Shown piece by piece: positions 1 to 8,307 of a DNA stretch of 50,594 bases. The stretch comes from Anaeromyxobacter sp. (GTDB taxonomy: Bacteria; Myxococcota; Myxococcia; Myxococcales; Anaeromyxobacteraceae): the NCBI GenBank assembly GCA_025360965.1, contig JANYBC010000259.1, positions 1 through 50,594 of the forward strand, in the 5' to 3' direction. Within the stretch, counting starts at the first letter, position 1; each line of letters begins with the position of its first letter. Position numbers and translations under genes: made by a program. Below the pieces are notes generated by a model. That model made no database searches. It was not told the origin of the DNA and saw nothing but the letters and a program-made list of their open reading frames with translations.

Positions 1-128
1 CGGACCTGGCCCGACTGGATGACGTAGAGCCGGCTCCCCGGGTCACCCTCGTCGAAGATGACCGCCCCGGCGGGGAAGTCCCTGCCGTAGAGGTCGGCGG
101 CGGCGCGATGAGGAGTCGAGGTGACCAT
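1..128 (-). CDS. Cyclic-nucleotide-binding domain protein, N-terminal part (cut by window edge)
   Basis: Only the first 42 codons are present; the gene runs off the left edge. The ATG at 128-126 opens a frame reading MVTSTPHRAAADLYGRDFPA, then AGAVIFDEGDPGSRLYVIQS and GQV. The pattern F..G..IF.EGD.G..LY.I.SG.V is the opening beta-roll of the cNMP-binding domain in Crp/Fnr regulators and related sensors. Nucleotide-binding residues and any output domain lie outside the window, so transcription factor, kinase regulatory subunit or channel cannot be told apart. It is divergent from the acyltransferase at 268. The domain call is fairly sure; the overall function is unknown. Confidence 0.75.
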   Translation of the reverse strand, partial: MVTSTPHRAAADLYGRDFPAGAVIFDEGDPGSRLYVIQSGQV

Positions 129-267
129 GCTGGGCGTGCGGTGGCGGCGCGGAGACGGCGAAAGCCGTGGAGATCCGGGACGCTACACCGGGAACACCGA
201 CCGTTCAAGACAACGGCCCGCCGGCGGCGGCGACGCCGGCCGGCCCCGCGCGTGCTAGATCCCGGGC

Positions 268-1122
268 GTGGCGGCGCCGAGCGAGAGCCTGCAGCAGAAG
301 CTGCGTGAATGGACCTACGAGCTGGGCGGCCCCGGGACCCGGGAGCGCCTGGAGAAGCTCACCGCGCCTCGCAACGAGTTCGGGGTCGATCCCTACGGCT
401 TCGACGTCGACTTCGCCACCGCGGCGGTGGCCCCCTTCGCCTGGCTCTACCGCAAGTACTTCCGGGTGACGCTGCACGGCATCGAGCGGGTCCCCGCCGA
501 CGGCCGCGTCCTGCTCATCGCCAACCACTCCGGCCAGCTCCCCTTCGACGCCGCCATGATCGAGGTGGCGCTGCTGCTCGAAATGGATCCGCCGCGCATC
601 GCCCGGGCGCTGGTGGAGCGCTGGGTCCCGACCCTCCCCTTCGTCTCGCCCTTCTTCGCGCGCATCGGCCAGGTGGTCGGCACGCCGGAGAACTGCCGGC
701 GGCTGCTGGCCGCCGACGAGGCGCTGCTGGTCTTCCCGGAGGGGGTGCGCGGCCTCAACAAGCTCTTCTCGGAGCGCTACAAGCTTCGCAGCTTCTCCTC
801 CGGCTTCATGCGCCTGGCGCTCGAGGCCAACGCGCCCATCGTCCCCATCGGCGTGGTCGGCGCCGAGGAGCAGGCGCCGGCCCTCGTCGACCTGAAGCCG
901 CTGGCCAGGATGCTCGGCATTCCGGCGCTCCCCATCACGCCGTACCTCCTGCCCCTGCCGCTGCCGGTCCACTACCACATCTACTTCGGCGAGCCGCTGC
1001 GCTTCACCGGGTCCCCCGACGCAGATGACGCCGAGCTGGAGCGCCAGGCGGGCGAGGTGCAGGCGGCCGTGCAGGGGCTGGTGAACCAGGGGCTGGCCGA
1101 GCGGCCCGGGGTCTTCCTGTGA
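268..1122 (+). CDS. Lysophospholipid acyltransferase-family protein (PlsC-like)
   Basis: A 284-residue protein starting at GTG 268. It has acyltransferase block I as NHSGQLPFD (residues 86-94) and block III as FPEGVRG (156-162), followed by IVPIGVVG. This NHSG.LP.D form belongs to the LPLAT branch near MGAT/diacylglycerol acyltransferase-like bacterial proteins rather than classical PlsC (NHxSxxD), so a membrane-lipid or glycerolipid acyl transfer is likely but the acceptor is unknown. No clear TM helix is seen; such proteins usually sit on the inner face of the membrane. The stop overlaps the GTG of the next gene in a GTGA arrangement, which suggests translational coupling with the SDR protein and hslO. 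Confidence 0.85.
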   Translation: MAAPSESLQQKLREWTYELGGPGTRERLEKLTAPRNEFGVDPYGFDVDFATAAVAPFAWLYRKYFRVTLHGIERVPADGRVLLIANHSGQLPFDAAMIEVALLLEMDPPRIARALVERWVPTLPFVSPFFARIGQVVGTPENCRRLLAADEALLVFPEGVRGLNKLFSERYKLRSFSSGFMRLALEANAPIVPIGVVGAEEQAPALVDLKPLARMLGIPALPITPYLLPLPLPVHYHIYFGEPLRFTGSPDADDAELERQAGEVQAAVQGLVNQGLAERPGVFL

Positions 1123-2072
1123 TCGGGCCGGAGCCGGCCGCGCCCGCGCCGCTCCCCGGCCCGGTGCTGGTGACCGGGATCGCCGGCAACCTGGGCCGCG
1201 CCCTGGCCAAGCAGCTCCACCTCGAGACCACCGTGATCGGCGTCGATCGGCGTCCCTTCCACGATCGGCCCAAGGACGTGGAGCACCACCAGCTCGACCT
1301 GCGAAAGGCCCGGGTCGACGACCTCTTCCGCCGGCGCCGCCCCGAGGCGCTCATCCACCTCGGCATCGCCCACGACCCGCGCATGCCCTTCTCCGAGGCC
1401 CACAGCTTCAACGTGGTCGGAACCCAGAAGATCCTCGAGCTCTGCGTGCGCCACGGCGTGAAGAAGGTGGTGGTGCTCTCCAGCGCCAACGTCTATGGCC
1501 CGCTGCCCAACAACTCCAACTTCCTCGCCGAGGAGACGCCGCTCATGGCGGCCGACCGGTTCAGCGGGGTGCGCGACCTGATCGAGCTCGACATGTACGC
1601 GCAGTCGTTCGTCTGGCGCCACCCTGAGGTGGAGACGGTCATCCTGCGCCCCTGCAACATCGTCGGCCCGACGGTGCGCAACGCCCCCTCCAACTACCTG
1701 CGCCTGGCTCGCCCGCTCACGGTGATGGGCTTCGACCCCATGATCCAGCTCATCCACGAAGCCGACGTGGCCAGCGCCCTGCTGCAGGCGCTCCGCCCCG
1801 GCTCGCGCGGCGTCTACAACGTGGTCGGCCCCGGCGAGGTGCCGCTCTCGGCGGTGATGCGCGAGCTGGGGCGCGAGCCGGTGCCGGTCCCCGACTTCCT
1901 GCTGCGCCCGACGCTGCGCCGGCTCTTCCAGGCCGGGGTCATCTCCTTCCCGCCCGAGGAGCTCGACCACCTGCAGTACCTCTGCGTGGTGGACGGCTCG
2001 CGGGCCCAGCGCGAGCTCGGCTGGGCGCCCCGCTTCTCGCTGCGCGAGACCATCCGGAGCGTCCTGCCGTGA
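1119..2072 (+). CDS. Extended SDR-family NAD-dependent epimerase/dehydratase-like protein
   Basis: 317 residues from GTG 1119, overlapping the acyltransferase stop by GTGA. The Rossmann motif TGIAGNLG lies at about residues 19-26, an acidic NAD-selective position follows (VIGVDRRPF), then the SSANVYGP strand and ILRPCNIVGP, all typical of NAD-dependent epimerases. The catalytic YxxxK is not visible: where it should be, the sequence reads DLIELDMYAQSFVW, so this may be an atypical SDR with altered chemistry or a binding role. An acyltransferase next to an SDR recalls a mycobacterial pair (Rv0501/Rv0502, from memory), suggesting a joint lipid-modifying role; that is inference. The stop again overlaps the next start (GTGA). 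Confidence 0.8.
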   Translation: MIGPEPAAPAPLPGPVLVTGIAGNLGRALAKQLHLETTVIGVDRRPFHDRPKDVEHHQLDLRKARVDDLFRRRRPEALIHLGIAHDPRMPFSEAHSFNVVGTQKILELCVRHGVKKVVVLSSANVYGPLPNNSNFLAEETPLMAADRFSGVRDLIELDMYAQSFVWRHPEVETVILRPCNIVGPTVRNAPSNYLRLARPLTVMGFDPMIQLIHEADVASALLQALRPGSRGVYNVVGPGEVPLSAVMRELGREPVPVPDFLLRPTLRRLFQAGVISFPPEELDHLQYLCVVDGSRAQRELGWAPRFSLRETIRSVLP

Positions 2073-2965
2073 TCGACCGGCTCTCACGGGCCCTCCACCC
2101 GACGCGCGGACTGCGCGCCCTGGTGGTGCAGGTCGGCGACATCGCCCGCATGACCCGGCTCCTCCACGGGCTGGCGCCGACCAGCGCCCAGCTCTTCGGC
2201 GAGGGGCTGGCCGCGGCGGCGCTGGTGGGGGCGCTGCAGAAGGACGAGGAGCGGATCAACCTGCAGCTGGAGTGCGCCGGGCCGCTGCGCGGCCTCTTCG
2301 TCGACGCCGACCCGGCCGGCAACCTGCGCGGCTACGTGCGCGGCGCCGACGTGGGCCTGCCGGGCGAGGCCTCTGCGGCGGCCATCGCGGCGATGGGCGG
2401 GGGCGGGTTCCTCTCCGTGCTGCGGGTGCGGGCCAACGGCACCTTCTACCGGAGCTCGGTGGAGCTGCGGCGCGAGCGGCTCTGCGGGGCGCTGCGCCGC
2501 TGGTTCACCGCCAGCGAGCAGGTGGAGACGGCGCTGGAGCTCGAGGTGCTCCCCCGCGGCGACGAGCCGCTCGGGCAGGTGGCCGGGCTGCTGGTGCAGC
2601 GGCTCCCCGACGGCGACGCTGCTGCGGTGGCGGCGGCGCGCCAGGCCATCGACGCCGGGGCCTTCGGCGAGGCGCTGGAGCGGGGCTCCCCGGCGCTGGG
2701 GCTGGTGCAGGCGGTGGCCGGCGACGGCTGGGAGTTGCTGGCCGAGCAGGAGGTGGCCTACCGCTGCGGCTGCAGCCTGGACCGGGTGCGCAACGCCGTC
2801 ACCGCGCTGGGGGCCGACGGCGTCGCCGACCTGGCGGCCACGGTGGGGCGCGCCGAGGTCGACTGCGAGTTCTGCCACGCCCACTACGTGCTGGAGGCCG
2901 ACGAGCTGCGCGAGCTGGAGCGGCGGATGCGCCAGGCCCGGCAGGAGCCGGGCAGAGCGACCTAG
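2069..2965 (+). CDS. hslO: Redox-regulated holdase chaperone Hsp33
   Basis: 298 residues from GTG 2069, coupled to the SDR gene by a 4-base overlap. The N-terminal core shows the Hsp33 features LRGLFVDADPAGNLRGYV and a glycine-rich GGGGFLSVLR segment. The C-terminal zinc switch is complete: C233-G-C235 and C266-E-F-C269, the CXC plus CXXC set that binds zinc when reduced and forms disulfides on oxidation, unfolding the linker to expose the client site. Length matches the family. It protects cytoplasmic proteins against oxidative unfolding, which fits an organism with two oxygen/redox-binding haemerythrins nearby. Why it shares an operon with a lipid acyltransferase is not evident. Confidence 0.96.
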   Translation: MIDRLSRALHPTRGLRALVVQVGDIARMTRLLHGLAPTSAQLFGEGLAAAALVGALQKDEERINLQLECAGPLRGLFVDADPAGNLRGYVRGADVGLPGEASAAAIAAMGGGGFLSVLRVRANGTFYRSSVELRRERLCGALRRWFTASEQVETALELEVLPRGDEPLGQVAGLLVQRLPDGDAAAVAAARQAIDAGAFGEALERGSPALGLVQAVAGDGWELLAEQEVAYRCGCSLDRVRNAVTALGADGVADLAATVGRAEVDCEFCHAHYVLEADELRELERRMRQARQEPGRAT

Positions 2966-2995
2966 TGCCGCGGAACACCGGACCGCCTACCTGGC

Positions 2996-3544
2996 TCACT
3001 CCCTCTCCTTCATCACCCAGCGCTGCGCCATCCCGGCGGCGAAGGCGAAGCATGCGCCGAGGGTGCGGAAGACCTCCTCGACGACGCGCACCGTCCGCCC
3101 GTCGAGGCCGGCCACCCCGCCGTAGGCGTCGGTGGCGTCGAGCCCCGTGGCGCGCCAGGCGCGGGAGAGCAGCAGGAAGCCGGTCACCGCCAGGGCACCG
3201 GAGGCCACGCTGGTGAGGGCGTTGACCCAGGGCGTCCGCTCCACCATCGCGGCCAGGCCGCTGGCGCTCGGCCCCAACCGGATCCGGCCAGGCACCAGGA
3301 CCAGGTAGGAGGCCGCCAGCAGCAACCAGCCCGAGCGCAGCGGCTCGCCGGGCTCGAAGGTGAGCGCCGCCACCAGCGTGCCGCCAGCGGCGAAGAGATA
3401 GAGGGCGATGGCCCAGCCGAAGTAGGCGCCGGCCAGCGACACCGGCTCGTGGACGGAGAGGGCGAAGAGGGCCGGGAGCGGGCCGATGGCCAGCGCGCCG
3501 AGCGCCAGCGCCTGGAGGCGGAGCTTCCGCCTGGGGTGGTTCAT
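2996..3544 (-). CDS. Hypothetical integral membrane protein
   Basis: 182 residues from ATG 3544. Hydrophobic stretches at roughly residues 11-29, 38-60, 70-85 and 105-125, plus a short one near 160-175, suggest four to five membrane helices. A basic start (MNHPRRKLRLQ) would keep the N-terminus in the cytoplasm. No family is recognised. It is the last gene of a minus-strand group: its ATG overlaps the stop of the upstream small gene (ATGA), so the two are probably translated together. It converges with hslO, with 30 bases between stops. Confidence 0.6.
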   Translation of the reverse strand: MNHPRRKLRLQALALGALAIGPLPALFALSVHEPVSLAGAYFGWAIALYLFAAGGTLVAALTFEPGEPLRSGWLLLAASYLVLVPGRIRLGPSASGLAAMVERTPWVNALTSVASGALAVTGFLLLSRAWRATGLDATDAYGGVAGLDGRTVRVVEEVFRTLGACFAFAAGMAQRWVMKERE

Positions 3545-3780
3545 TGGAACTCCCGGGTGATCTCGTCGAGGAGGTGCTCGGCTGTGGCCGCACCCAGCAG
3601 CGTGCGCAGCGCCGGCCGGAGCGCCGCCAGCAACCGCGGGACGTCGGCCGGCGTCAAGGCCGCCGGCTCCATCTGCAGGGTGCGCTGGCAGAAGGTGCGC
3701 GTCGCGTTCCGGGCCATGTTGGGCCCGAGGAGCGGTGCGAGCCTCGCTTCGATGCGCGCGCTGGTGGTGCCGACCGTCAT
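3541..3780 (-). CDS. Small hypothetical protein (79 aa)
   Basis: A 79-residue soluble protein from ATG 3780. It is alpha-helical in character, with a repeated leucine pattern (PRLLAALRPALRTLLG), and begins with a segment reminiscent of a regulatory or oligomerisation domain (RIEARLAPLLGPNMARNATR). No family is recognised. Its TGA overlaps the ATG of the membrane-protein gene downstream, and it lies 24 bases after the STAS-like gene. Position in the same minus-strand group suggests a role with the sensor-GGDEF-haemerythrin protein, but nothing in the sequence shows this. Confidence 0.55.
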   Translation of the reverse strand: MTVGTTSARIEARLAPLLGPNMARNATRTFCQRTLQMEPAALTPADVPRLLAALRPALRTLLGAATAEHLLDEITREFQ

Positions 3781-3804
3781 CGGAGCTGGAGCCCTAGCCC
3801 AAGC

Positions 3805-4161
3805 TCACTCGACGAGGAAGTCGAGCGCTTCCTGGCGGGATCGGAAGGCCCGGGTCTGTTGCTCGCCAGTGGCCTTCAGGTAGGCGTTGAAGAAGATGAT
3901 CTTGAGGCCGCTGATCCCGATGAGCGACGAGCGGCCGATGAGCCGGCTGTTCTGACGGCCCACCTGCTTGACGCGCTTCATGAAGGCGCTCCCGATCACC
4001 GAGCCCTCGAAGTCGTTGTAGAGGAGCGCGGGATGGAGCAGCGCCTGCATCATGGCGCTGCCAGCCTCGAGCGTGGCGATCAGCTCGGCGTCCGACCGCT
4101 GGCCGCGGTAGTCGAAGAAGAGGACCTGGCGCCCGCCATGTTCGATCCAGCTCGCCGGCAT
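3805..4161 (-). CDS. STAS/SpoIIAA-like small protein
   Basis: 118 residues from ATG 4161. The fold signature is an N-terminal beta strand (RQVLFFDYRGQ), a helix, then LLYNDFEGSVIGSAFMKRVK and a later hydrophobic strand GLKIIFFNAY. This resembles the small STAS or SpoIIAA-like proteins that often accompany signalling genes; assignment is by pattern only. It starts 9 bases after the stop of the sensor-GGDEF-haemerythrin gene and is almost certainly co-transcribed. A regulatory partner role for that protein is plausible. No serine-phosphorylation motif can be assigned with confidence. Confidence 0.55.
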   Translation of the reverse strand: MPASWIEHGGRQVLFFDYRGQRSDAELIATLEAGSAMMQALLHPALLYNDFEGSVIGSAFMKRVKQVGRQNSRLIGRSSLIGISGLKIIFFNAYLKATGEQQTRAFRSRQEALDFLVE

Positions 4162-4170
4162 GGGGACATC

Positions 4171-6444
4171 CTACCCCCTCCCCGCCGGAGCGTGGAGGGG
4201 CCGGGCCGGGGTCCGGACCTGGACCAACTCCGGGATCGCAGCAGCGTCCTGGGCGGCGGCCTGGAGGAGGAACTGACCGAACTGGAGGTCGTGCTCGATG
4301 ATGTGGAGCCGGAACCACTCGGGCAGGCGCCCCACCGACCAGCGCCGGAACGAGACGGTGACGCCCGACTGCCCGAGTTCGGCGAGCAGGCGGAGCGCCT
4401 CGCTGGTGAAGCGGGCGTGCTCCCCGGCGTGGCGCACCCGGTCCGGGTGGCGGTGGGCGTTCATGAGCCGCTCCTCGTGGCGGAAGTGCGCGCCGGTTGA
4501 AGCCAGGATCGACTCGAACGCGACCTCGACCTCCTCGCTCCTCCCCGTCGGGATCATCTCCGCGAACGAGTTGATGGCCTCGCTGAGCGCCCGGTGCTCC
4601 ACGTCGATGGGTTGGTACCCGGTCGCGGCGTAGATCGACGACCCGTCCAGCATGGGCCGCACCGGGGCCGCCTCCGGGGCGCTGGCCGCCAGCACGTCCG
4701 CCACGCTCACCTCGCCGCACTCCACCCGGTTGCGCCCACCGCTCTTGGCCCGGTAGAGCGCCTCGTCGGCCCGGTGGAGGAGCGTCTCGGCCGTGTCGGA
4801 GGGGAGCAGCTCGGCCACGCCGAAGCTCCCGGTCATCCGTCCGGCCGGGCCCAGCGCGGTGGCCGCCATCAGGGAGCGCAGCTTCTCGGCCAGCGTCACC
4901 GCGCCTGTGGCCGGCGTGGACGGCGCCAGCACCACGAACTCCTCCCCCCCGAGGCGCCCGACGGTGTCGGAGTCCCGGACGTTGACCTCGACGAGCCGGG
5001 TGACGCCGACCAGCACCTGGTCGAGGAGGGCCGGGAGCGCTTCCCGCTCCTGGTTCGCCGAGGTCGGCCCGAAGCTGGCGCCAACCACCTTCTTGCTCCA
5101 GAGGGGACGGTTCTCCTGGCCCTCAGCGTTCGAGAGGATGACCCGGCCCTCGGCCGTGACCAGGTAGGCGACGTCGACCCCGCCCGGTCCGAGCTGCGCC
5201 TTGCCCAGGTTGCTCTTGACTACCGCCACCGCCACCACCTGCCCGTCGGCGCTCCTGACCGGCTCGCTGGCATAAAAGCCTGGGATGTTGCTCACGATCC
5301 CCACGCCGAGGAAGCGGCCGGAGCGCCCGTGAAGCGAGTCCTTGATGTAGGAGCGGCTGGCGAAGTTTTTCCGCAGGAAGCTGTCCGGCCGGCCTCGGTT
5401 CGAGGACGAGATGACCCGGCCGGTCGGGTCGATCACGTAGACCACCCAGTCTTCCGAGGCGAGCGCCATCGAGTCGACCACCTCGTCGAGCCGGGAGAGG
5501 TCGATGGCAGCCCCCGCGACATGGAAGTGGCTCAGCAGTTCGGCCATGGTTCTGGCGCCGCCGTTCGCCTTGCTCATCTTGTCGGTCAGGTGGCCGTAGA
5601 TCTTGGAGGCCGACGCCTCGGCCTCGTCGATGACGTCCTTCTCGTGCAGCGTTCCCAGCCGGTCGGTGAAGAGCCAGCCGCCGGCCAGCAGGCCGGTGAG
5701 GGCGGCCGCCATCGCCCAGAACTGGAGCCGCTTCTTGCCGACGATCGTCACGCTCCGGTCGAAGGAGGCGGCCAGCGCCCAGACCGAAAGCGCCATCATG
5801 CAGACCGTCGCCCCTCGCAGGAGCTCGATGGGAATCCCGGTCTGCGCCAGGAGGGCCTCTCCCGAGGGCCAGTGGACCGGGATGAATGGGGCGCTCGGCA
5901 CCACCAGCCCGGCGGTCACGCCGAAGAGCGTGAAGTAGATGCTCGCAAGGATACGGGCGCGCTGCGCGTCCAGCCCGCCGCCCGACTCCTCGGTGTGCCG
6001 GGCGGCGAAGAGGAAGAGCCAGGCGGTCCAGAAGATGGCAGGCGCGGCGATCAAGGGCCGCACCGCCGAGATGACGTACCCGGGGCCGTGAGCCAGCCCG
6101 AGGGCCAGCACCGCGCCGCTCGGCAGGAGGTGGAGCCAGCGTCCCGGCGTCCGCCCGTGCAGCACCCGGTGTGTCCGGCGGGCGAACTCGAGCAGCAGCA
6201 GGAAGCTCGCTCCGAGCAGCAGGTCTCGCGCCAGGCGGAAGGCCGTCGAGTCGCCGCCGATCAAGGCGACCAGGTGCAGCCACTCCGCCAGACCGTGGGT
6301 GAAGGCGAAGGCGCCGAGGAGCCACCAGGGCGTCGCGAGCGAGGTGGTCCTCGAAATCGAGACGCAGACCGCGCCCAGCAGGAAGAAGACCAGCCCGTAG
6401 AAGAAGTAGATGTAGTCGAGCTGCGCCAGCAGGGTGTTGGTCAT
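4171..6444 (-). CDS. 8-TM sensor / PDC-like / half GGDEF / haemerythrin fusion protein
   Basis: 757 residues from ATG 6444; the frame stays open to 6639, but the membrane domain begins right at this ATG. Residues 11-260 hold about eight TM helices. Residues 265-460 look like an extracytoplasmic PDC/dCache sensor (VVYVIDPTGRVISSSNRGRP, then FASRSYIKDSLHG). A GGDEF segment covers about 476-575 with the signature GGEEF at 499-503 and DEALYRAKSGGRNRV. The C-terminus (610-730) is a bacteriohaemerythrin with di-iron ligands H617, H653, E657, H672, H676, H714 and D719 in canonical spacing. The first half of GGDEF (the D-LTGL-NRR and DIDHFK-N regions, with a metal-binding Asp) and the TM helix expected between sensor and GGDEF are absent. 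The join lies near residues 468-477, genome about 5015-5045. As read, it cannot be an active cyclase; the intact ancestor would link oxygen or redox sensing to c-di-GMP. Confidence 0.85.
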   Translation of the reverse strand: MTNTLLAQLDYIYFFYGLVFFLLGAVCVSISRTTSLATPWWLLGAFAFTHGLAEWLHLVALIGGDSTAFRLARDLLLGASFLLLLEFARRTHRVLHGRTPGRWLHLLPSGAVLALGLAHGPGYVISAVRPLIAAPAIFWTAWLFLFAARHTEESGGGLDAQRARILASIYFTLFGVTAGLVVPSAPFIPVHWPSGEALLAQTGIPIELLRGATVCMMALSVWALAASFDRSVTIVGKKRLQFWAMAAALTGLLAGGWLFTDRLGTLHEKDVIDEAEASASKIYGHLTDKMSKANGGARTMAELLSHFHVAGAAIDLSRLDEVVDSMALASEDWVVYVIDPTGRVISSSNRGRPDSFLRKNFASRSYIKDSLHGRSGRFLGVGIVSNIPGFYASEPVRSADGQVVAVAVVKSNLGKAQLGPGGVDVAYLVTAEGRVILSNAEGQENRPLWSKKVVGASFGPTSANQEREALPALLDQVLVGVTRLVEVNVRDSDTVGRLGGEEFVVLAPSTPATGAVTLAEKLRSLMAATALGPAGRMTGSFGVAELLPSDTAETLLHRADEALYRAKSGGRNRVECGEVSVADVLAASAPEAAPVRPMLDGSSIYAATGYQPIDVEHRALSEAINSFAEMIPTGRSEEVEVAFESILASTGAHFRHEERLMNAHRHPDRVRHAGEHARFTSEALRLLAELGQSGVTVSFRRWSVGRLPEWFRLHIIEHDLQFGQFLLQAAAQDAAAIPELVQVRTPARPLHAPAGRG

Positions 6445-6760
6445 GCGCCGGTCTCCGGTGGGGCTGCGCGGTGGCCTGGCACCGGGCCGGCAGCCCCACT
6501 CTTCGAAGTTCGCAAGTGGCATGCCGGAGCCCTGGCGTCCCGCGCTTGGGCCCACTGCGGCCAAACGACCGTGATGTGGTGCGCCTCGCCCCGGCTCCCG
6601 GTTCCAGGCCCGGGCCGGAGCCGGGTCGCCACCTCTCATGGGTGCCGGAGGACCCTCGGGGAAGGACCCGGGGCGAGGCCGGGCCGGGACCGAAACAGCT
6701 TCGAGTCCGGCCCTCAGGGTCTACAATCGCCACTTCCCCGCCTGGCAGGACGGAGGTCAC
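6445..6760. other. Divergent intergenic region, 316 bases
   Basis: Separates the minus-strand sensor gene from the plus-strand amidase. Both strands remain open here because of high GC, but I see no protein-like sequence. The only recognisable signal is a TACAAT box at 6722-6727, 34 bases before the amidase ATG. Proximal sequence for the sensor gene shows no clear promoter. Confidence 0.5.
6722..6727 (+). promoter_or_regulatory. Putative -10 box of the amidase promoter
   Basis: TACAAT matches five of six bases of TATAAT and lies 34 bases upstream of ATG 6761, in otherwise GC-rich DNA. A convincing -35 hexamer at 16-18 bases is not seen; CTTCGA at 6699-6704 is a poor match. Confidence 0.35.
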
Positions 6761-8245
6761 ATGCGGCTCACAGGGTACGATCGGCTCGACGCGCTCGGCT
6801 GTGGTGCGCTGGTCGCGAAGGGCGAGGTGTCCGCAGCCGAGCTGCTGGAGGCGGCGCTGGAGCGGGCCGACGCACGCAACCCGGCCCTCAACGCCATCGT
6901 CCACCGGGCCGACGAGGTGGCCCGCCGCCGTGCCGCCGGGACGCTGCCGGCAGGGCCGCTCAGCGGCGTCCCCTTCCTGATCAAGGACCTGTTCACGGCC
7001 TGGAAGGGCCAGCCCATGACCTTCAGCTCGAGGCTCGGCGCCGGCTTCCGGCCCGGCTTCGACTCGGAGGTGGTGCGGCGGCTCGAGGCGGCCGGGCTGA
7101 ACCTCTTCGGCACCACCAACGCCCCGGAGTTCGGCATCCTGGCCCACACCGAGCCGAAGCTCCACGGTCCCTGCCGGAACCCCTGGAGCCTCGACCACAC
7201 CCCGGGCGGCTCCTCCGGCGGCTCGGCGGCGGCGGTGGCAGCGCGCATCGTGCCCGCCGCGCACGGCAACGACGGCGGTGGCTCGCTGCGCATCCCGGCC
7301 TCCCACGGCGGGCTCTTCGGACTCAAGCCGACGCGTGGCCGCGTCTCCTTTGCGCCGGGCAGCGACGGCTGGGATGGGATGGCCTGCGAGGGTGTGATGA
7401 CGAGGAGCGTGCGCGACTCGGCCGCCTTCCTCGATGTCCTGGCCGGCCCGGTGGCCGGGGACACCTTCACGCCGCCCGCGCCGGCCCGCCCCTGGCTCGA
7501 GGAGGTGGGGCGGCCGCCGGGCAAGCTCCGCATCGCCTTCACGGAGGGCTCATTCTTCGGACGCACCACCCACGACGAGTGCCGGGCGGTGGTGCGCGAG
7601 GCGGCCGCGGCGCTGGCCGGGCTCGGCCACGAGCTGGTCGAGGACCGCCCCCCCTTCGATCGCGAGGCGATGGTCCGCGCCTACCTGGTGGTGGTGGCGG
7701 CCGGCGTCAGCGCCGCCGTCGACACCGCCTCGCGGCTGACCGGCCGCGCCGTCCACCAATCGCTCCTCGAGCCGGAGACGGTCGGACTGGCTGCGGCGGG
7801 TCGGACCTTCTCGGCCACCGAGCACGTGGCGGCCCTCGACACCATGCGCGCCTGGTCCCGGGAGATCGGCCCCTTCTTCGAGCGGTACGACCTGCTCCTC
7901 ACCCCCACGGTCGGCCAGCCGCCGGTCCGGGTCGGTGCGCTCCAGCCCAAGCCGCTCGAGGCGCTCGGGATCCGCTTGGCCGGTGCGCTCGGCAGCCGCC
8001 GCCTCCTCGACCTGATGTTTGCCGAGATCGGCGACCGCTCCTTCGAGGCGACCGGCTTCACGATGCCCTGGAACCAGACCGGCCAGCCGGCCGCCAGCGT
8101 CCCCATCCGCTCGACCCCCGACGGCCTGCCGCTCGGCGCCCAGCTGGTGGGCCGGTTCGGCGACGAGGCCACCCTCTTCCGCGTCGCGGCCCAGCTCGAG
8201 GTTGCCCGGCCCTGGGCGGGACGCACGCCCCCGGGGATCGGATAG
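6761..8245 (+). CDS. Amidase signature-family hydrolase
   Basis: 494 residues from ATG 6761, chosen because GGAGGT precedes it at 6752-6757 and the family N-terminus (YDRLDALGCGALVAKGEVSA) starts there. The Ser-cisSer-Lys triad is complete: K75 in FLIKDL, S151 in TPGGSSGGSAA and nucleophile S175 in NDGGGSLRIPAS. It hydrolyses a carboxamide to acid plus ammonia. The substrate is not predictable, and GatA is unlikely because gatB and gatC are absent and the C-terminal half differs. No signal peptide is seen, so it is cytoplasmic. It stands 62 bases before the phosphoribosyltransferase with no obvious pathway link. Confidence 0.92.
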   Translation: MRLTGYDRLDALGCGALVAKGEVSAAELLEAALERADARNPALNAIVHRADEVARRRAAGTLPAGPLSGVPFLIKDLFTAWKGQPMTFSSRLGAGFRPGFDSEVVRRLEAAGLNLFGTTNAPEFGILAHTEPKLHGPCRNPWSLDHTPGGSSGGSAAAVAARIVPAAHGNDGGGSLRIPASHGGLFGLKPTRGRVSFAPGSDGWDGMACEGVMTRSVRDSAAFLDVLAGPVAGDTFTPPAPARPWLEEVGRPPGKLRIAFTEGSFFGRTTHDECRAVVREAAAALAGLGHELVEDRPPFDREAMVRAYLVVVAAGVSAAVDTASRLTGRAVHQSLLEPETVGLAAAGRTFSATEHVAALDTMRAWSREIGPFFERYDLLLTPTVGQPPVRVGALQPKPLEALGIRLAGALGSRRLLDLMFAEIGDRSFEATGFTMPWNQTGQPAASVPIRSTPDGLPLGAQLVGRFGDEATLFRVAAQLEVARPWAGRTPPGIG

Positions 8246-8295
8246 CGCAACGCGTGGTACATTCCCCGGGTCGGCCGCGCGTTCGGCCACCTGCT

Positions 8296-8302
8296 GGAGG
8301 GG
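8296..8302 (+). promoter_or_regulatory. Strong Shine-Dalgarno pointing to an ATC start codon
   Basis: GGAGGGG is five bases upstream of ATC 8308, where the protein sequence of the phosphoribosyltransferase would naturally begin (ATC-GCC-CGC-TCG-AAG). No ATG, GTG or TTG is in frame at a suitable distance; the nearest in-frame GTG is at 8254, upstream of this site and lacking its own Shine-Dalgarno. Confidence 0.55.
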
Positions 8303-8307
8303 ACGCC

